A program made the position numbers and the translations under genes. Shown here piece by piece: positions 52,513 through 64,000 of a DNA stretch of 64,000 nt (position 1 is its first letter; each line of letters begins with the position of its first letter). The notes under the pieces are model-generated. The model saw only the letters and a list, made by a program, of their open reading frames with translations. It did not search any database and was not told the origin of the DNA. Source of the stretch: Ostrinia nubilalis (taxonomy: Eukaryota; Arthropoda; Insecta; Lepidoptera; Crambidae); contig NC_087092.1 in assembly GCF_963855985.1 (NCBI RefSeq), positions 8,370,001 to 8,434,000 on the forward strand, given 5' to 3'.

Positions 52513-55500
52513 ACATTAATTATTTTTGACACTTACAACATACATTTACAGTCACTCGTTTAAATACTACCCTTAAACAAACTACCATTAAATAACTTCT
52601 CGATAAGTAGATGAAATGGGTAGGTACCTACTCGTACAATGGGTTGTTGGTTTAGCTGTCCGAATAGATACTGAGCAGTAATTACGCCTCTATTGACTCT
52701 ATAAATGGGTTAGGTGTCATTATAATAATTACATAGAAATTCATATTAACAGAAGGAGGTTGCATATTTTCGCAGAATACTGGAAATTCTACACTAGACA
52801 GTAAATTAAACTAGGCAACGTTAGTTACGTTACATGCCTCAAAGCAGAAATTTCATTTGTGTCTTTTGAAACGTAATAATATTAGGAATCACAGTATACC
52901 TACTCTCAACTGTTTGAAACATTTTAGTTTTGAAATATTATAAGTTTTAACATTTAAATGTAAAACTGCCTTATTATATTGTATTCCAAATGTTGTACTT
53001 AGTTAAAGTTCATATTGGCCCTGCAGGCATTTAATAAATTAATCTTGCACTTGCCGTCTTTATTTCCATATCCTCGTGCGATATGGAGATGCGTGACCAA
53101 TCTTACTGTCAGATGTTATCGACTCCCCCAAGCCCCAACCAAGGTGCCTGTTCAAACATGGGAACTACACTCCGATGTTAGCTTGAAAAACTTTTTAAGA
53201 TATTATGTTGTATCGAATGATTTTACCTTCTCATGGACGTACATATGAAACGTACTACGTTTATTTAAAGTATTATTTATGAAAAATATCAAATACCTAG
53301 ACATACTTGTGCAATAAGGTAGTTCTGAGAAATTCTGGTTTTAAAAATTGGCTTAAATTTCTGCCTATAATAAATTAGTATCATGATATTTACAAGGCAA
53401 ATTTTGAAACACAGTAACAACAAATTAATTCTAAGTAAGTAACAACGTTTATTAGGAATAAATACTGATGGAGCTTTAAACGCGTCTAAGGTGCTTTAAA
53501 TTGGCAGCGGAAGCTTGCCTAGCAATTATTCGCTAGTTGTTTGCTACATGTTTTATTACGTGTATTCTACTCGGCGTCAAGGCCGCTCACTACCAGCCTT
53601 GGTTTTTACCACCCCATCCACATTAACGCTAACAATAATGGGTGGAAATACTACGCTTATAATTGAACAGAGTTGTTAATATCGACTTAACAAAGTACAG
53701 GCCGAAAGGGAATTCAAAAGCCTGCTGACGATGGAAACGTCGAACACTGCAGCGTCACTGTTGTAATTTAAAAATGAAACCCAGTTTCGCTCCATTATTC
53801 GCTTCTTCGAAAAGTTATTAATTTGTTATGATTTCTTTTATCATGAGTTATTGTTTTTACACACTTCGGCGACCGTGACTGCGATATTTTTAACACAATT
53901 ACCTATTCCAGTTATTCTTTTGTAAGATAAGAGGTAGGTATTGATTTTAAGTTACAAGTATTATCTTTAACTTAGACAGGTATATGCTCTGTTTGGCACT
54001 GATTTGCAGAATCTGGCCCAATTTTAGCTTCGAGCGGGTTTAACTAATTTAACTACTTTAGGTAGTTCTTGGTGTTGTCAAAGACATCCATATAAAGGAT
54101 TAACTGACGACGTGCTTAAAATTTGGGATAAAACTCTCAAATGAGAAAAGCCGATTAAACATGTTAAATACTTAGCTAATGGCGGGCGAAACCGCAGGTG
54201 ACAGCCCGGCGATCCCTCCCACCAGGGCAGGGATAAGAGAAGGGCCGTTGAAATAGATCGGACTGTATTGTTCTCCCTGAACCGCTAATGTTTCCCCTCT
54301 CAAAATAACCAAACTTTTACCTCGTGGCTATGGAACTTGAATTAATATCAGGTGGTTTTACCTATTTCATTTCATTCAGCCACTCGTCTCTACAGAACAG
54401 AAACGGAACAAAATTTTCTATTGATCTCCGAAACTCGGAAACTGTGTCTAATTGTTTGTTAAATTCGACTAACATATTAATATCTTTAAATGAAAAGTCA
54501 CAAATCAGTAGTTCCATACTCGTACACAGGAACAAGCAATAGGTACGAGTAAGTAAGGCAAACACGTCTATAAACTAATAGGTACTTACCACGACTTACC
54601 AACTCTATCAATAATCTTCTTTCTGAATTAATGCATAAAATAACGACGCAGAAAAATATTAGGTAGTTACTCCTTCTTTCATATTCTATTACGTAGTCAA
54701 TTCATAAGTTAAAGTTGTACATTTTTTTTGTTTATACATATAATGAAGTAGAGCTAAAACTAAAGGTAATGTATGTAAACTTTTGTTAAGTTAATATCAA
54801 AATGCAGTTCTGTTCCAATTTAAGTCTTTTCCAATGATACCAATAATTACCCGACTGCGCCAGAAGGAGGGTTATGTTTTTTGATGCTGACATTACATAC
54901 ATGTTAAATATGTTATCTGTGGTATTGGGTTGTAAGCTAGGAACAATGATTACGCAAGTTATTCCCCCAAAGGCGACAGCTTCCTTCGGATTTATAGATC
55001 TCATTATTAGAACATGTTCTATGAATGGTAAGCGAGTCCCCGCGCGGGCGGGTAAGGCTTCAGCGAACCTACGATACAATGTGATTCCTAAATGCTTAGG
55101 ACATTAACAAAACATAATTACTAGCAAGTAATTCGTGACTATGACAGTAAAGTTACCACAATTTAACTAAGAAGAATTTGAATTAAAACGAAGAGCTTAC
55201 TCTTGGCGGTCTCAGATAGGTTACCTACATAGGTACCTAGTACAAATGCTAGTACTTAATATTCAGATCAAATTAATCCTTGCACAACCTATAACTTTAA
55301 ACATCTAAACAACATAGATACCATAATTTCTAAGATTAAGTTATACATGTAACAATGTAAAACTTGTAACTATAAGTTTAATGCCTCCAACATGATAATA
55401 GCTTACCGCCTGGGGGTCTGTCTAGGTTGCTTCGGTTTTGTTGGTAAATAAACTTTGTTCTATCCTAATAACAGCTACCCATATGATTAGTTTAGTCCAG

Positions 55501-55519
55501 AGTTATCTAAGGGTCTGCT
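52513..55519. other. No gene recognised (3 kb)
   Basis: No coding similarity. A small Helitron-like remnant (GGCGGGCGAAACCGCAGG) lies at 54181-54198. Open frames of 72-97 codons around 53015-53248 and 54786-55107 have no recognisable features, and the latter overlap each other on opposite strands. Confidence 0.45.
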
Positions 55520-57574
55520 GATTACATCCGCGCAAATATGCGGCTAAGCCCGCAAAGCCGGGTCGACGTGCGTTCTGCGTTAGCGGCGGACGCGTGCTCT
55601 CTGAAGGCTGTTCTCGAAAAGAGCCTGTGCTATTGACTTTGGTTTATATTAGCCTTATGAGGGTCTCCTGTAGGATTACCGACTTTTGTGTTATCTCGGT
55701 TTTTATGAAAAGCCAAGCCCGTGAACGTTAAATGTGTTTTTTGCGAGCGCAATAAGTTACGAGGAAATATTGATTCCTTTCTTGGGATTTGACAAGAAAA
55801 TTTGGCTTTTTTGTGAAAAATTCTGCATTTTCATTAATTTGATGAAAATTTAATAATTAATTTGCTTAAACAATTAGCAATACGAAATTTGTTTTCTGTA
55901 ATCTACCTAGTGTAGGTAAACTACAAATAAAAACGTATCCAAAAAGTTTATATTCTGTCTCGACCGGCGACGATAACTTGATAACTTTTATCTGTTTCGT
56001 TCACTTAAGTAACTTCGTTTGAGTAAGTACTTGCTTATTGGATTACTGAGATTTGCAGCGTCTCGAGGAGAAACGGATGATATTTCTGTTAACGCACCCA
56101 AGTGTCTCGTTTGTTACGTGAAATATATAAACATTGAAATAAATAAGAGGTTTACTGTCCATCGATTCTTTTGTTACAGTTTCAGGAAAATAACCGGGAA
56201 ACAAAGAGATCACTTGAGTATGACCGAGTTTTATGCATGTCATGTAGGTACGACGTACTTTTATTCAATGCATTTGAAAAGCATTTTTCAATAGAATAGA
56301 TTTCCTGAATTTAAAACTGGACTTTTTCTTTTTGTCTCGCTTTTGGGCAAACTTGCACACCTTAACAAATCAGTATTTAAACGACAGATTTTTACATTGT
56401 ATGTAATATGTATACTAAAGTACAATTAGTCACATCATTACTCCACCAAACAGAGTAAATAAAGGCCGCTTACGCATTTTTGCTTGCTAATTGGACGCAG
56501 AGATAGAGTCGTCTTTAATGAGGTCAACAAACGCTCTACATAAGTAATGAGATCATTTTTATCAAAGAAGTTTGCTCAATTAATCGTTATTCAATTTAAA
56601 ATGGTAGTTTCAAATGGCAAACAGCTTAGTATATGGCTCAGTCAGCAATAAGGCATGAGTTAATGCCGAGATAAGCCGGCGAGCGCGACCCGACCCAACT
56701 TGTCATGCAATTCTAACTATTTCCTCTCTATCTGCCGGCGGCCCGCGCGCTACTGTTAGCTTAGTACAATATTGCAAGTTACTGAAATAAGACTGTTTAA
56801 CTAAATATAAAGTAAACTCAAACCTGACGTGAAAACTCTGCTTTGTTGAAACACATTTTAAGGAGTATCTTTTTGGGTATTTTTATTACTCGTACAAGTA
56901 TAAAACTATTTTGAAATATTTTTAGAGCAGATTTTCTTCTTTATTCACAATTTTACGTGACCAACGCCTACATTTTAAGACTGAATTTAATGGCATATAT
57001 GAATAAAAATCCTAGAACATTATACAGTGCCTAAGGTGTTTATCGACGGTAAGAAAGTTATTTTACACTGTGAATTTCACGAAAGAAAACATCAAAGGCA
57101 AATTTTATTATTGCTTCCTTCAAAGTAACCAGGAGAAACCATAAATAATATTTTCCCCAACTTTCCTCCGTACCTTAAGCAGCTACTTTAATAAGATTAA
57201 CAATGAGTGGAGACTGGAAGACGTTCCTGAATTTTGACAAAAAATAATATTGATCGAGAGCAAAGACAGATGGCGCGCATGGAAAGCTCTTCAGGAAATA
57301 ATATTTGAGCATTTATTTGATATGACATTGAGTTATGTTGGAGCTTTTGGTTCTCGCTTTGCATACTTTTCAGAAAATTCCATAAACTTGATTAATCGAT
57401 GCAAAAATATCTTGTTTATCAAAACCGACTTGTTTAGGGTTAATAGTTACCAAAACTTTGCGACTTGTGATTTTTAAAAGCTTAATTGAAGAAAAAAGCT
57501 TTTAGGGCACCTAAATGAGGATTTTATCAGCCGTTGTATTCATACTTAAGGAGAATTGGGGTTTAAAAATCTTT
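55520..57574. other. No gene recognised; GC patches
   Basis: GC-richer patches at about 55525-55625 (CCGGGTCGACGTGCG, then GCGGCGGACGCGTG) and 56670-56755 (GCCGGCGAGCGCGACCCGAC, CCGGCGGCCCGCGCGC) break AT-rich DNA. They carry no frame that I recognise and could be regulatory. Confidence 0.35.
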
Positions 57575-57720
57575 TAAGCCGCGTCGCCGATTGGCGGCTT
57601 AATGCGGAGAGCGGGAAGCGGAGATATCTGCGGAATGAATCGCGACTCGATCGTAGCGGACGTCCGCCTATAAGTCTGCCACGCGATAAGGCAGCCTTTA
57701 ACTCGTACGCCGTAAATGCT
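57575..57720. other. GC-rich patch
   Basis: GCCGCGTCGCCGATTGGCGGC and the following bases to about 57715 are GC-rich, contain an inverted CCAAT (ATTGG) and short palindromes, and lie in repeat-poor sequence. A regulatory role is possible but unsupported by anything else here. Confidence 0.3.
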
Positions 57721-58744
57721 ACCAATTAGCTCTCGCACACGACTGGCTAACTTTTATTTTAAATTAAAAGAAGCTTGTTACAAGGCACTACTGCTTTGAT
57801 ATAACTACGAGTAGGTTGTCTGGTTATATGTCGCAGTGTACTAAAGCCTCCCTACATAGTTACTTTCCTCTCGTAGCGTAATACGAATGGGCACTAAAGA
57901 AAACAATTAGACTTAGGCATCCCCAGAGAGCATATTTTTTGTTGATAAGTATTTCATTTTGCCTTTTATACATTTTTTATGAAAAAGGATCGATTGTAAC
58001 CTCCATTCAACCTTCTAGATGTAAAGTTGTATTTATCAGATAAAAGCTGACCTAGATAAAATTAATAGATATGTTCATAAACAATCAAGTGAAGTCAAAA
58101 ATGGAGGTATTATAAAACTATTCAGGCAGACACTAATAACACAGAGGGAGGATATACATTAATAAAATTAATATCGATACGTTGAACATTAATTTAATTT
58201 GCAAACGTACTCAAAGGATTTAATTAAGCCTTATTGAGTTGTTGGTAATTATAATATACCCGCTTATAACTAAAATACTTAAGTACTATATTATTATACC
58301 TACTCTTCAGTTTGTAATTCATGAGTATTCATATCTTATAATCCCTACTTAATGAATAACAACAACGCGAAGATATTAATATGTTGAATTATCGTCTATA
58401 TGAAATTAATAATGAAAAATAATGTGTACCTAGTTTAATTATTTCACTCAGTAGGTATTAACCTATAAGTTTGTTGTGTCGAGAATTTATTGTTTTGTGT
58501 GTTGAATGAAGCTGAATTCTTAAGGGTAAACATTTCATGTCTAACTTTACACATAACATATTCCGTTAAAAATATATTTAACAACGTGGTCGTCCTTTAC
58601 TTCTGCAGCTCAAGAACTAAAAAGTACTTTATAACAATTGACCCTGATGTATTTTTAACAACCTAAATAGCAGGTCGCTTAGTGTTTGAGGTTGTTTAAG
58701 TTTCCCAGCCGTCAATGAATGCAAACGACCAGCTGCATCAGTGA
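57721..58744. other. No gene recognised
   Basis: AT-rich, nothing recognisable. Confidence 0.5.
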
Positions 58745-58860
58745 TAAGGCAGAGACGGTTCGACCCCGCGGCATTCCGCCCGCCCTGCCGCCTTGCCGCC
58801 CTACCGGCCGCCTAGCGCCTGCAGCGGTCGCGGGCGGAACGCTCGCCGCAGTTTTTTGTA
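58745..58860. other. GC-rich patch, strongest in the window
   Basis: CCCGCGGCATTCCGCCCGCC, then TGCCGCCTTGCCGCC and GGCCGCCTAGCGCCTGCAG with GGTCGCGGGCGGAACGC. It includes the inverted pair GGCATTCCGCCCGC / GCGGGCGGAACGC. No reading frame is recognised. It might be a promoter-type island or the relic of a GC-rich repeat. Confidence 0.35.
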
Positions 58861-60612
58861 AACAGATTTATATCTTCCGTTCCTAGTGAGTTACGACTCT
58901 TTTTCGCAAAATTCCTTTTACAACTACTGAAGTGTTGTGTACCAGGCAATTTGTGATTTGAAAATTTTATTTTCAAACACTCCGAAAACTACGAGTGTGC
59001 ACCGAGTTTTATTACTTTACTCGTAGATGGAGCTCTGTGATATTTCAAGATATGAGGAGGTGGTTCAAATATAACTTTCATTTTCTTATACCCTTTAACC
59101 TTGCAAGAGTCATATAAAAATACCTATGATACTGCATTTATCACCAACAAAATAACAAATATTCGCGTTGACTCATTTTTATTCCAGTATTTATTATTTT
59201 CAACTAAAAAAAGCTTTACTTAGAATTGTTCGAACAGTCAAGATATAAATATCATGAATGAATCATTCGTGTCATGTTTAATAACATTTATATTAAACTT
59301 GAGCGAATTGCTGGAACAGATGGAAACGAAATTAATATTTCATCGACATTGTTTACAGTATTGCCCACTTGCAGTTATTATTAGAACACAATGCCAATGT
59401 TTAGTATTCACACTGAACGGATAAATATTTGCGGAACGTCTTTACGGAAAATAATTACAGAAAGATTTGTTTCTGCATATTTAAGTATTGGATTTTACCA
59501 AATTCAGGATGAACTTCAAAGAAAATAAATAAAAGGAAAAATTAATTCAATCTCCTCTTTTTACAGTCGCGTCGCTTATCGTAGCTTTTTTTTTTGTAAA
59601 ATGACAACAGCTTTGAATTTTGATACTAGGTATTATTTATCTTTACTAGGGCAGTAGAACAATCTAGTGCTAGTCCCGAAGGGTCGGCCTTACAATATTT
59701 ACGTCCCCTAGTGAAATTGCGATCAACCTTAATGATATTTACCAGCCCTCTAGGCAGACATTATGACGTGATCAGAATAGTAGTGCACTCAGCCAGTCCC
59801 AAGAACATTATGTAAAGTTTTTTATTTGGGATAGAATGGTAAAATAACAGCCCCACAAACATGTTTCAGCTCCATTTAAGTAGATTTACTGGCGTCTCCG
59901 TGGTAATCTAGAACCTCATCGCATTCTGATTGTGTATGAATAGCACGCAGTTTCAGAGTAAGCTAAAATCGATATTATTTGCATACCGTTACAGAGTCTA
60001 GCCACTACAGCAGGGACTACACTTGCACTTGACCGCCTTAAGCCCGTCCAAAATGGCGTTGTTGTGGTTTACTTTTTGCCGAAGAATATACAGACTCTGA
60101 AAACAAAGCAGTAAACAATTTAATTTAACAGTTTAGATGGAGTCTCTACTTTTATAAATGTTTGAAATACCTAACTAAATGTTTTAATTTTAAATAAATA
60201 TTCTGGCTATGTATTTTATTTCAACTTAACTCCTCAAATATAAATTGAGCACCCTTAGAAGTTCATTATAAACCTCTTCCTCGAAAAGGTTGAACATCAT
60301 AGGTAATCTGATATCCCCTAAGCGAAAAACTGAATTAATCAATTTGGCTTTGAATGGATTCTGCCTAATTACATTGAAGCAGCCGCCACGGGCAATTTTA
60401 TAAGTCGGCCTGAGAAGGATTAACAGGCAGAAACAATGTAAGTTTAGGCAAAAACGTTGGTTTTACAACGGAAAACAAATATATTAAAATTATGAAGGAA
60501 GGTCGAATGATGAACGAATGAAATCTTCTTTTTGTGAATTAAAAATAGGTAAAGCAAACAATATAATATTTGGTATCAATTTAATACTTACACTACTTAA
60601 CTAATGTAAGTA
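58861..60612. other. No gene recognised (1.75 kb)
   Basis: AT-rich; no element ends or coding similarity. Confidence 0.5.
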
Positions 60613-60953
60613 TTTTATCCACAACGAGGAAGCTCTTGGTCTGTATCTCACCTGATGGTAAGTGATGATCAGGCCGAAGGTGGAAGCGAGCTTCACCCGG
60701 AATCCTCAACAACGGAGGAAGTGGCTATCTCACCTCTAACTGCCGGAACACAACAATGCTGTTAACATTGTTGTTATGGCGACAGACTTACGTAAGATGG
60801 TGGTAGCTAGCCAGGCGGACTTAGAACAAGCCCTACCACCAACCTAACCGAACAGAAAAATCTGTCCCCACTAGGAATCGAACCCGGGACCTCTGCGCCT
60901 GAAGCAGGTTACTTAGTTAAAAAAACTTTTTTTTTATCCACAACGAGGAAGCT
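60613..60953 (-). mobile_element. tRNA-related SINE with duplicated tail
   Basis: On the minus strand: CAGGCGCAGAGGTCCCGGG, then TTCGATTCC (Pol III B-box-like, GGTTCGATTCC type), a body with GGTGGTAGGGCTTGTTC, and the tail CACTTACCATCAGGTGAG ... AGCTTCCTCGTTGTGGATAAA. The tail phrase (plus strand TTTATCCACAACGAGGAAGC) occurs at both ends, 60613-60634 and 60932-60953. That is either a long target duplication or the remains of a second SINE tail upstream. The A-box half of the head is lost. Confidence 0.75.
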
Positions 60954-61780
60954 TCGTACATAGTATCCGCTCTACGAATATGTATTGAATAGTAAGACTT
61001 TTACAATATACTTAGGTACATTGGAAAGTTGCTAGTAGATAGTTGTGCCTAAGTAAATATCGATTTGGTAATGAAAACATGTTCATGTTAGATAAGAATA
61101 CCGCCGTAGATAAACATGAAACTATATTTGGTCGAGTTTTTCCGCCAACTCGTGTTATTGTATCGGCGATATCTAATGTTTCTGTTTGAACAGGCGATTT
61201 ATACGCCCTCGTACACACACACGCATTATTACTTACGTTCGAAATAACTATAAGTGTTTATAAATTATTATCAAAATCGCATGTCTTAAAAGCATTTTTC
61301 AAATAGGCACTAAATTCTACTGAAAATAAGCAGTTTGTCATTTTCAGAAGGTACTTCATCAGCTTTCAGTCTAAAAACTGCTTTGAAACGAAAAAAAAAC
61401 TGGCAAAATGACGTGTCAGATTATGCGTAGGGGTTCCGTAGGTTTAGAGCCCGCAAAAAGTAACGTCAAAATAATAACACTTTTATTAAATTTAAAATAG
61501 AATATGTAAAAAAAGCACAAAGTAGGTACATAAAAGTAACAAATAGTCTCTGTCGTAGAAAAGCGAACAGAGGCACAGACTTGTCTTTACTAGAGTTCTT
61601 TAGTTTTACTACGGTACCATAAAAATACAATGTGATTTACTTCGTGTAGATTGTCCAAAGATTTGAGTAAAAATTTTAATCATGATTTCAATATCTTCAT
61701 TTCAGTTATTGAAATTAGCTGTTAAATCAAAGGAAAGAAAGAAAATGTTTATTGGCAACTTCTCACGTAAAGAAAAACCA
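60954..61780. other. No gene recognised
   Basis: AT-rich; GGGGTTCCGTAGG at about 61430 is a small piece resembling the GGAACCCTA repeat end. Confidence 0.45.
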
Positions 61781-61925
61781 CGATAGCCGAACGGTGAAGG
61801 GGTCTGACTGGCCGACTCGTGATCCGGGGAACGCGGGTTCGGTCCCCGCAGCCGCTCGACTATTGTGGTGAGCTCACTCGTGACACAAGCATATTTAGCC
61901 TTAGAACGAGGGGCTAAAAAGAAGT
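61781..61925 (+). mobile_element. tRNA-derived SINE head (tRNA-like)
   Basis: CGATAGCCGAACGGTGAAGG (A-box like, 61784-61800) and GGGTTCGGTCCCC (B box, 61835-61847) lie about 50 bases apart. CGATAG (61781-61786) can pair with CTATTG (61860-61865) as an acceptor-like stem, and CGT sits in the anticodon-like loop. The sequence continues past the tRNA end into GAGCTCACTCGTGACACAAG without CCA or a T-run terminator, so I read it as a SINE rather than a working tRNA gene. Confidence 0.75.
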
Positions 61926-62240
61926 GCGTAGATCAATATCTCAGACTTTATTTGCAAAATACGAATATACCTACCTATGTAGCAAACTTGATCTTTACGA
62001 TATTTAGTTTTCTAATTAGAGAGTTATTATAACCCAAATATTGGGCACAAACGAAATTACCTAAAGAGTAGTACCTAATTAATTATGCAAAATTACATTA
62101 GGGTTAAAACCCTTTTCTCATAGACGCAAAAAAATCAAAAGTAAGAGCATGAAAAAATTGTAATTTTAAATATCTAGCTATAGTGTAGGAACACTGCTTT
62201 GTGAAAAATAAGAAAATACTTTTACGAATAAAAGCATTTT
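61926..62240. other. No gene recognised
   Basis: AT-rich stretch between the SINE and the hAT target duplication. Confidence 0.5.
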
Positions 62241-62248
62241 GTAGCGAC

Positions 62249-63109
62249 TAGGGTTTCTGCTCGAGCCTTCTCGAACTCGAGAAAACTCGAGAAATTTGGC
62301 TTCACTCGAGACGAGAAAAAAATTACCGGAGCTCGAGAATTCTCGAGTTTCGATTTTGAAGCTTTAATAGTCTTGAAAGCCTGTTTTCTTAGACAAAAGT
62401 AAGTTTTTAATTATTTAATAGGTTAACGTTGCTTTTAGACTGGCCTAGTCTTCCTTTTTTAACTGATTTGATTTGCAATTAATGATCTCAATCGAAACTA
62501 AGTAATAATGTTTACCTACGAGTATGCTATACCTATTTATTATGTATGTATGTTTAACTCTGACTGATTTAAAGACCGAAAAATTTATTAACTGTCTGTT
62601 AGGTTAGGTACTCGTGCCTCCTCGTAAAGTTTATTCAAGTCGTTATCCTAAAGAAATTTAAAAAAATATTAAAAAGTGTTTTTTTTTGTTTATAAAAAAA
62701 AAAACTATTTATCGTAATTTTGCTATTTGGACTTGTGTCCTTTGGAAAACAAGTAATTCAATTGTAGCTCCAGATTTTTTATTGTTATTTATCCTTAAAG
62801 TACACGCGACTTTATGACTTTTGTTCCTTTAGTTAATAACTAAGTTATGATTATTAGTTAATATTAATTATGGAAGAAGATTTCATTTTTTGTTTGTTTT
62901 CTTACCAAAATAAGTGGTACTAAATTCTAATATTGATTGTTGTGCATTAAAGTAGGTATATTAGATTAAAAAACCTGTGTTTTTATTAAATTTCAACCGA
63001 TTTCAACAGTTTTAATTTAAAGACTCGAGACCCGAGAAAACTCGAGACTTTCGCCTCGAGAATTCCCGAAACTCGAGAAAAAAAATAGGTCGAGAAATCA
63101 GAAACCCTA
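62249..63109. mobile_element. hAT MITE with CTCGAGAA arrays (861 bp)
   Basis: Ends TAGGGTTTCTG and CAGAAACCCTA lie between exact 8-bp duplications GTAGCGAC (62241-62248 and 63110-63117). Both subterminal regions are dense in CTCGAGAA / TTCTCGAG units (about 62260-62350 and 63020-63085). The centre is AT-rich and has no transposase. Confidence 0.94.
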
Positions 63110-63117
63110 GTAGCGAC

Positions 63118-64000
63118 TGAGGCAGGTACTTGACTATCGACGTTTGGCTGGAGTACCTAGTAGCGATACTCGGCGTCATGTACCTACCTAGGTACTAGTG
63201 AAATACATGCACTGCCATGTGGCAATCTGTTTGCCTGTGGTTCGAGCTAAATTGGCGGTTAAACACTTTGACGATCTAACCAAGCCAAGCTATTGTGTCG
63301 AATAGCTCGTTTTACGCGTCATTTTTACTTACAGTAACAGATTTATTGGTGTTGGATTATTTGATGATGTGAAATGACTTCGTAAAAGTTTATTAAAATA
63401 ACTGGATATTTGGGTAGGTACGTTAAAAGTATGTCATTACTAATTAAGTAATTAAACGCTTAATCTAATCTAACCTAATGTTTTGTACCATTTTGAGGAT
63501 GTTTATTATTAACATCGTCAAAATTAAACAAAACAAATAAGCTACAAATTAACTAACTTATGAACATTCCAATTAAGAAATACCACTGAAGCCGTCTGTA
63601 GACAGGAGCGGCAACAATATCATTATATTGGAGCTGGAAACCCGTTCGTTCGGAACATTCAATTTATTGATCAATAACGAAGTAACACTGAGCGGGCCGC
63701 TTAAAACAATGTGGACAATTAACAGGAGAGCCCGTTATTTTCCAAATGGACGGGGTGGCGTCGAACGCAGCGGAGAGGCTCGCGATGGAACGGGATAGCC
63801 CCGCAATCACAATGCAACGGTCTCTATGCACCAAAGACTATAATTCATTTCTTTACAGAAGTTCCGCTGAGATAAAAATATACAATATTTTATCCATTGA
63901 ACTAATTACTTACCTAAAATCTCTTTGTCTTAACCAAAAGATATAGCATTATATGCATGAAAAGTTATGAGAGTCTTGATTTTATTCTGGTAAACTCTAC
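63118..64000. other. No gene recognised
   Basis: AT-rich. A slightly GC-richer bit with GGACGGGGTGGCGTCGAACG lies at about 63747-63766. No recognisable coding sequence or element ends before the window closes. Confidence 0.45.

Noticed and set aside
53868..53890. CGGCGACCGTGACTGCGAT as an LTR retrotransposon primer-site region
   Set aside because: It resembles the TGGCGACCGTGAC sequence beside some gypsy LTRs, but no LTR, polypurine tract or coding sequence lies nearby.
54786..55107. Overlapping 97- and 77-codon frames on opposite strands
   Set aside because: Neither shows recognisable features; mutual overlap makes both suspect.
61781..61865. A functional tRNA gene
   Set aside because: The acceptor stem is imperfect, no T-run terminator follows, and the sequence continues into SINE-like body sequence.

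Overview
The window looks like lepidopteran (moth or butterfly) nuclear DNA. It is AT-rich with scattered GC patches. It carries repeat families that I recognise from that order: Lep1-type Helitron ends (TCTATACTAATATTATAAA ... GCGGGC...AGCTAG^T), RTE-type LINE fragments with GAA tails, the SINE/LINE tail motif CTTACCATCAGGTGA, a tRNA-headed SINE, and the 'CCGGCCAAGTGCG ... TACGGAACCCTA' dispersed repeat. I find no convincing host protein-coding gene, rRNA, functional tRNA or CRISPR. The longest open frames are about 100-140 codons and none looks like a host gene. The most likely setting is an intron or intergenic desert. Two small host-like candidates are listed at low confidence: a possible 15-nt microexon at 18051-18065 on the minus strand and a possible 3'-terminal coding fragment at 35957-36061 on the minus strand.

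Layout. 1-3.9 kb: a LINE 3' end, a Helitron helicase scrap and a short MITE. 3.9-7.0 kb: a three-level nest, in which a hAT element holds RTE LINE pieces, one of them split by a 1.4-kb TIR element that carries six copies of a GTTTCGGGTGTTAC motif. 8.1-8.8 kb: a hAT MITE. 10.7-12.6 kb: a piggyBac-like element nested inside another, each at a TTAA. 16.2-20.9 kb: two Helitrons, two copies of a TTAA MITE, and a gag-only R1-clade retrotransposon with a 15-bp target duplication. 22.4-26.5 kb: a pogo/Tigger-like element with an internally deleted transposase, invaded by a Helitron that was itself invaded by a LINE. 29.4-33.0 kb: two sister hAT elements side by side, the first invaded by two mutually nested, oppositely oriented copies of the GGAACCCTA repeat. 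34.3-35.8 kb: a long inverted repeat whose arms carry the same 106-codon open frame. 40-52 kb: a mariner-like MITE, a Harbinger-like MITE, decayed RTE, jockey and mariner fragments, and a 2-kb element with ~780-bp inverted arms around a transposase scrap. 52.5-60.6 kb is the region poorest in repeats and has several GC-rich patches. 60.6-63.1 kb: two SINEs and a hAT MITE.

The strongest results are insertion boundaries fixed by target-site duplications or by an internal empty-site comparison. These are five hAT elements with exact 8-bp duplications, four TTAA elements, one TAA element, TA elements, Helitrons between A and T, a TGCT duplication inside a LINE reading frame, and a 15-bp LINE duplication. 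Together they give a relative order of insertion for much of the window. Family assignments rest on motifs recalled by eye, not on database searches.
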